Shown one piece after another: positions 62,359 through 64,000 of a stretch of DNA of 64,000 nt. The notes below the pieces were generated by a model. That model worked only from the letters and a program-made list of their open reading frames with translations, searched no databases and had not been told where the DNA came from. This DNA is from Sphingobacterium micropteri (lineage in GTDB: Bacteria; Bacteroidota; Bacteroidia; Sphingobacteriales; Sphingobacteriaceae), in the NCBI RefSeq assembly GCF_014692515.1, contig NZ_JACOIK010000006.1, positions 186,001-250,000 on the forward strand, in the 5' to 3' direction. Numbering within the stretch: the first letter of the stretch is position 1; each line of letters opens with the position of its first letter. Position numbers and translations under genes: made by a program.

Positions 62359-63816
62359 TTATATCGTTACTTCCTGTAACACCTCACCTTTTTCCAAGAT
62401 AAATTTATGTTCTATGCAAGACGGTAATTGTGATTCATAATGACCGACGTAAATTAGTGTATTGCCATGTGCACACAGCTCATCTACCACGGCATTGAAA
62501 TGTATAGTTTGTGCGACATCCAGTCCTTGGCATGGCTCATCTAGTATCAGTAATGGTGGGTTTTTGATAATGGTTCTTGCCAAAAGAGCCAAGCGCTGCT
62601 TTCCTAACGGAAGCGTGTGAAGCAATTGGTCTTTATAGGGCAACAGATCAAAGAAATCCAATAGCTGCTCCATACGTTTTTTTTCTTCGTACTTCACATC
62701 CATAAACCAACCGATACTATCGTAAAACCCCGATGCCACGGTATGCCATACGGTAGCATTTCGGTCAAAATACCAATGCATCTCTGGTGAGATAATGCCA
62801 ACCTTTTCTTTAATGTCCCAAATGCTCTCGCCTGAACCGCGTTTCGTTCCAAACAACCAAATGTCTGAAGCATAGGCTTGCGGGTGATCACCGTTCAATA
62901 GGCTTAATAAAGTGGATTTACCCGAACCATTTGGTCCCTGCAACAACCACTTTTCGCCGGCCTTTACTTTCCAACTTACATTTTTTAATACGACTTTGTC
63001 ACCGTAGCGAACAGACACGTTTTTCAGCTCAACTATATTTTGGCTGGTGGTCTCTGGTTCTTGCTGCAGAAAATAGGGGAGAGGCTTCTTTTCGCGAACA
63101 TTATCTTTAGATAAATCCTTCACCTGTTCTACCACTTTAAGCCGGCCGTTTTCGATCTCTGCAAAACGATTGATGCAAGAAGGGAGTTGTGAATCGTTCG
63201 TTATGAGGATCAATGTTGTTCCTTTATCAGCAATTTCATTGAAAAGATCCAGAAGGTTAGCTCTCGACTGTTTGTCAAGCCCTGTGAAGGGCTCGTCAAT
63301 GATTAAAAGTTGTGGATTAAGCCAGAGCGCCTGTACCAATTGCAATTTTTTATGCTCACCACTAGACAGCTCAATCAGCTGTGTATCTTTACAGTTTTCG
63401 AAACCCAGTGCGTACAAAATAGGCTCGGCGTCCGCATAACGAAGATCGTTTTTCTGACCGAAATGGATGAGGTCAGCGTAGACAGTGAGCGTGTCGTTTT
63501 TCTGGAACTTATTATAGCGTTGTTGATAATAGAAGTTCCGGTCTCCTTCCAGGTTGGTAAATTGATACCAGTTGGAAACGTAATAAGCGCGTGGCGGGCA
63601 CGCGCTATGTTCATTAAAATGAAAGGTAATCTCTCCTGTGGCTTTCTCTTCTCCCACGATCACTTTAGCCAAAGAAGTTTTCCCTGTTCCACTTTTACCT
63701 CCGATAACCCAATTTTCACCCGGATATACCGCCCAATTGAAATCTGACAACACCGCCTGACCGGCGTATTGGACATTCAAATGCGTTATATGGACGACAG
63801 GATTATGGTGAATCAT
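62359..63816 (-). CDS. Tandem ABC ATPase (ModF-like, no membrane domain)
   Basis: A 485-residue protein with two fused ABC ATPase domains and no transmembrane segment. Domain 1: Walker A GGKSGTGKTSLA near 38-49, signature LSSGEHKKLQL, Walker B LLIIDEPFTGLD. Domain 2: Walker A GPNGSGKSTLLSLL near 292, signature LPLGKQRLAL (degenerate), Walker B LLILDEPCQGLD. The layout resembles ModF/YbbA-type soluble ATPases, whose functions are mostly unknown. It lies 5 bp after leuD and 14 bp before leuB, inside the leucine operon. The degenerate second signature may mean only one composite ATP site is active. Confidence 0.8.
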   Translation of the reverse strand: MIHHNPVVHITHLNVQYAGQAVLSDFNWAVYPGENWVIGGKSGTGKTSLAKVIVGEEKATGEITFHFNEHSACPPRAYYVSNWYQFTNLEGDRNFYYQQRYNKFQKNDTLTVYADLIHFGQKNDLRYADAEPILYALGFENCKDTQLIELSSGEHKKLQLVQALWLNPQLLIIDEPFTGLDKQSRANLLDLFNEIADKGTTLILITNDSQLPSCINRFAEIENGRLKVVEQVKDLSKDNVREKKPLPYFLQQEPETTSQNIVELKNVSVRYGDKVVLKNVSWKVKAGEKWLLQGPNGSGKSTLLSLLNGDHPQAYASDIWLFGTKRGSGESIWDIKEKVGIISPEMHWYFDRNATVWHTVASGFYDSIGWFMDVKYEEKKRMEQLLDFFDLLPYKDQLLHTLPLGKQRLALLARTIIKNPPLLILDEPCQGLDVAQTIHFNAVVDELCAHGNTLIYVGHYESQLPSCIEHKFILEKGEVLQEVTI

Positions 63817-63821
63817 TATAA

Positions 63822-64000
63822 TTAACGATAAAATGAAAAAGGTCTTATTCTTTCAAATTCTTCGATTTCTGCTGTATGGCTCAAGATGTAGTCGATATCA
63901 TCATAGCCGTTAATTAAACAAGATTTTTTGTACGGGTTGATTTCAAATGTAAAGCTGTCCCCCGTAGCATTGATAGTTACGGTTTGTGCCTCTAAATCAA
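63822..64000 (-). CDS. leuD: 3-isopropylmalate dehydratase small subunit, C-terminal fragment at the window edge
   Basis: The reverse strand at the right end reads [18 protein letters not shown], then [20 protein letters not shown], and ends PFSFYR with a stop at 63822. This is the C-terminal part of LeuD, the small subunit that with LeuC isomerises 2- to 3-isopropylmalate. The N-terminal two-thirds lies outside the window. It is 5 bp from the ABC ATPase gene. The incomplete first codon is due to the edge. Confidence 0.92.
   Translation of the reverse strand, partial: DLEAQTVTINATGDSFTFEINPYKKSCLINGYDDIDYILSHTAEIEEFERIRPFSFYR

Noticed and set aside
58464..64000. T-box or leucine attenuator
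   Set aside because: The start of the leu operon lies outside the window, and no leader peptide or T-box motif is visible inside it.

Overview
The window is chromosomal DNA from a Bacteroidota bacterium, most likely of the family Sphingobacteriaceae. The evidence is two SusC/SusD nutrient-uptake pairs, Bacteroidota-type lipoproteins, TAnnTTTG-type promoter elements instead of Shine-Dalgarno sites, and a DUF6266 protein and a DUF6377 regulator, families I know mainly from this phylum. I see no rRNA, tRNA, CRISPR array, insertion sequence or prophage. All major reading frames look intact.

Layout. 0-1.7 kb: a PspA/IM30 homologue (cut by the left edge) with a small YbjN-like partner, divergent from an XRE regulator. 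1.7-5.7 kb: uvrA, divergent from a DUF2157 membrane protein. 5.9-15.4 kb: single genes and short operons separated by strong, often bidirectional, hairpin terminators: a lipoprotein with a glycine-rich tail, an OsmC protein, a FadL-type porin plus SGNH lipase operon, metZ, tpx, a GH29 fucosidase and a fimbrillin-like lipoprotein. 15.4-20.8 kb: a minus-strand operon (FAH-family hydrolase, M23 peptidase, bcp, glyS, 2-hydroxyacid dehydrogenase). 20.9 kb: an array of 11-bp repeats, four direct then three inverted, followed by a DUF6266 gene. 21.7-25.6 kb: a complete class Ib ribonucleotide reductase operon, nrdH-nrdI-nrdE-nrdF. 26.2-27.8 kb: a DUF6377 membrane regulator.

28.1-54.9 kb is the centrepiece: a 13-gene, one-direction polysaccharide utilisation locus (PUL) with gaps of at most 63 bp. 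It holds a three-domain lipoprotein ending in a beta-propeller, a GH78-like rhamnosidase, an SGNH esterase, a divergent GH38-like enzyme, two GH92 mannosidases, a GH2 enzyme, and two SusD/SusC sets in the unusual order D-(DUF5004)-(DUF4961)-C-D-C. The enzyme set suggests an alpha-mannose-rich glycan (N-glycan or fungal/yeast mannan) carrying a beta-linked core and rhamnose or another deoxysugar: SusD/SusC would bind and import oligosaccharides, surface lipoproteins would make the first cuts, and periplasmic enzymes would finish. The DUF6377 protein upstream is the likely sensor-regulator.

54.9-57.6 kb: an Lgt-family lipoprotein acyltransferase and an S41 peptidase lipoprotein. 57.65-58.4 kb: a HigBA-like toxin-antitoxin pair flanked on one side by an attC-like folded repeat. 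58.4-64 kb: branched-chain amino acid genes on the minus strand (leuD partial, an ABC ATPase, leuB, leuA, yraN, ilvA).

The most promising points for new biology are the PUL with its propeller and altered GH38-like enzyme, the 11-bp repeat array at 20.9 kb, the attC-like site beside the toxin-antitoxin pair, and the structured elements around the nrd operon.
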